This document shows positions 6,361 to 7,410 of a DNA stretch of 7,410 nucleotides, piece by piece (within the stretch, counting starts at the first letter, position 1; each line of letters opens with the position of its first letter). The DNA comes from Pseudomonadota bacterium (GTDB lineage Bacteria; Pseudomonadota; Alphaproteobacteria; Rhizobiales; Xanthobacteraceae): positions 1 to 7,410 of the forward strand of contig JAEXXW010000232.1 in the NCBI GenBank assembly GCA_023405565.1. Reading direction: 5' to 3'. Both the position numbers and the translations under genes were made by a program. The notes below the pieces were generated by a model. It was not told the DNA's origin and did no database searches. It worked only from the letters and a program-made list of their open reading frames with translations.

Positions 6361-7410
6361 TCATCGGCACCGCAGGTCATATCGATCACGGCAAGACCTC
6401 GCTGGTGCGCGCGCTGACGGGCGTCGATACCGATCGTCTTAAGGAGGAGAAGAAGCGCGGCATCTCGATCGATCTCGGCTATGCGTTCCTGCCTGCACCG
6501 GATGGGTCGATCCTTGGCTTCATCGATGTGCCGGGGCATGAAGCCTTCGTGCACAACATGCTCGCTGGTGCGACCGGCATTGATCTCGCTGTGCTGGTGG
6601 TTGCCGCCGATGATGGCGTGATGCCGCAGACGCGCGAACACCTTTCGATCATCGATCTGCTGGGCATTAGCAGCGGTGCCGTCGCGCTGACCAAGGCCGA
6701 TCTCGTCGACGATGCGCGGCTCGCCGAAGTGGAAGCCGATATCCGCGCAGTCCTTGAAGGGACGACACTGTCGCAAGCCAGAATCATTCCGGTCTCGACG
6801 CTGAGCGGCGCTGGCGTTGGTGCCTTGCGCGAGCATCTGTTCGAATTGATGGATGGTGTGACCGTGCGAAAGCGGGGCGGCCTTTTCCGCCTCGCGGTGG
6901 ACCGCTCCTTCGTCCTGCAGGGAACCGGCACGGTGGTAACGGGCACCATCCTGTCCGGTTCCGTTTCTGTTGGCGACAACGTGGCGATCAGCCCATCCGG
7001 GCTTTCCGCGCGCGTGCGCTCGATCCATGCGCAGAACAGGCCGCGCGAGCAGGGCTTTGCCGGCGAGCGTTGCGCGCTCAATCTCGCCGGCGACGGCATC
7101 AGCAAGGATGCGATCCATCGCGGCGATATCGTGATGGACCCAGGTTTGCATGCGCCCACCGACCGGATCGATGCATCGGTCCGGCTGCTGGCCTCCGAAG
7201 CCAGGGCAATCGGGCAGTGGACGCCGGTGCATCTGCATCATGCGGCATCAGATGTTGCCGCGCGCATCGTGCTGCTCGACGATAAGCCGATTGTGCCCGG
7301 CGATGAAGCCTTCGTGCAACTGGTGCTTGAACAACCTATTGCCGCGGCCTCGGGCGATCGCTTCGTGTTGCGTGATACAACGGCGCAGCGCACGATCGGC
7401 GGTGGACAAT
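6357..7410 (+). CDS. selB: Selenocysteine-specific elongation factor SelB, 3'-partial
   Basis: SelB is a cytoplasmic translational GTPase that carries Sec-tRNA(Sec) to UGA codons followed by a SECIS hairpin. The visible 351 residues cover domains I to III of a protein normally above 600 residues. GTPase motifs are the P-loop GHIDHGKT (7-14), the switch I region [10 protein letters not shown] (34-43), DVPGH (57-61), TKAD (112-115, in place of NKxD) and a likely G5 at STLSG (147-151). An EF-Tu-like barrel follows from about 175 ([15 protein letters not shown] at 183-197). A second barrel ends near RTIGGGQ at the right edge. The C-terminal winged-helix domain that reads the SECIS is outside the window. 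The start shares ATGA with the Sel1-repeat gene, and the [13 protein letters not shown] beginning matches SelB proteins. The TKAD and IDLGY motifs separate it from EF-Tu or SelA-unrelated GTPases. The frame stays open to position 7410. Confidence 0.97.
   Translation, partial: MIIGTAGHIDHGKTSLVRALTGVDTDRLKEEKKRGISIDLGYAFLPAPDGSILGFIDVPGHEAFVHNMLAGATGIDLAVLVVAADDGVMPQTREHLSIIDLLGISSGAVALTKADLVDDARLAEVEADIRAVLEGTTLSQARIIPVSTLSGAGVGALREHLFELMDGVTVRKRGGLFRLAVDRSFVLQGTGTVVTGTILSGSVSVGDNVAISPSGLSARVRSIHAQNRPREQGFAGERCALNLAGDGISKDAIHRGDIVMDPGLHAPTDRIDASVRLLASEARAIGQWTPVHLHHAASDVAARIVLLDDKPIVPGDEAFVQLVLEQPIAAASGDRFVLRDTTAQRTIGGGQ

Noticed and set aside
6177..7241. A 354-codon minus-strand open frame opposite the Sel1-repeat gene end and selB
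   Set aside because: The + strand encodes unmistakable SelB GTPase motifs here, so the antisense frame is a shadow.

Overview
This window is one co-directional gene block on the + strand from a GC-rich proteobacterium. Protein style and gene order suggest an alphaproteobacterium, possibly Hyphomicrobiales close to Bradyrhizobium, Afipia or Rhodopseudomonas; the lineage is inferred without any search. Every supportable gene belongs to, or sits inside, a respiratory formate dehydrogenase (FDH-N/FDH-O type) and selenocysteine (Sec) operon.

Layout: (1) positions 2-1525, C-terminal half of the catalytic alpha subunit, cut by the left edge; (2) 1540-2481, beta subunit with four 4Fe-4S clusters; (3) 2484-3155, gamma subunit, a four-helix cytochrome b; (4) a 77-bp gap at 3156-3232 holding a strong GC-rich stem-loop; (5) 3233-4150, FdhE, the FDH maturation factor; (6) 4164-5579, SelA, selenocysteine synthase; (7) 5566-6360, an unnamed protein of about five Sel1 repeats, overlapping selA by 14 nt and selB by 4 nt; (8) 6357 to the right edge, SelB, the Sec-specific elongation factor, cut at the end of its third domain. 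Apart from the hairpin gap, junctions run from a 14-nt gap to a 14-nt overlap, so a single transcription unit is likely.

How the genes fit together: alpha, beta and gamma form the membrane enzyme that oxidises formate on the periplasmic side and passes electrons through Fe-S clusters and b hemes to quinone. FdhE helps the metallo-subunits mature. SelA makes Sec-tRNA(Sec) and SelB delivers it to a UGA codon, which in this family lies in the N-terminal part of the alpha gene, outside the window. The operon thus pairs a probable selenoprotein with its Sec-insertion machinery. selC, selD and fdhD are not in the window.

The least explained element is the Sel1-repeat protein locked by translational overlap between selA and selB. 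Sel1 is named after a nematode gene and has nothing to do with selenium, so the location, not the name, is what suggests a role in Sec or FDH biogenesis. The second item of interest is the hairpin separating the structural genes from the maturation/Sec genes. No mobile elements, tRNAs, rRNAs, CRISPR arrays or complete promoters were seen.
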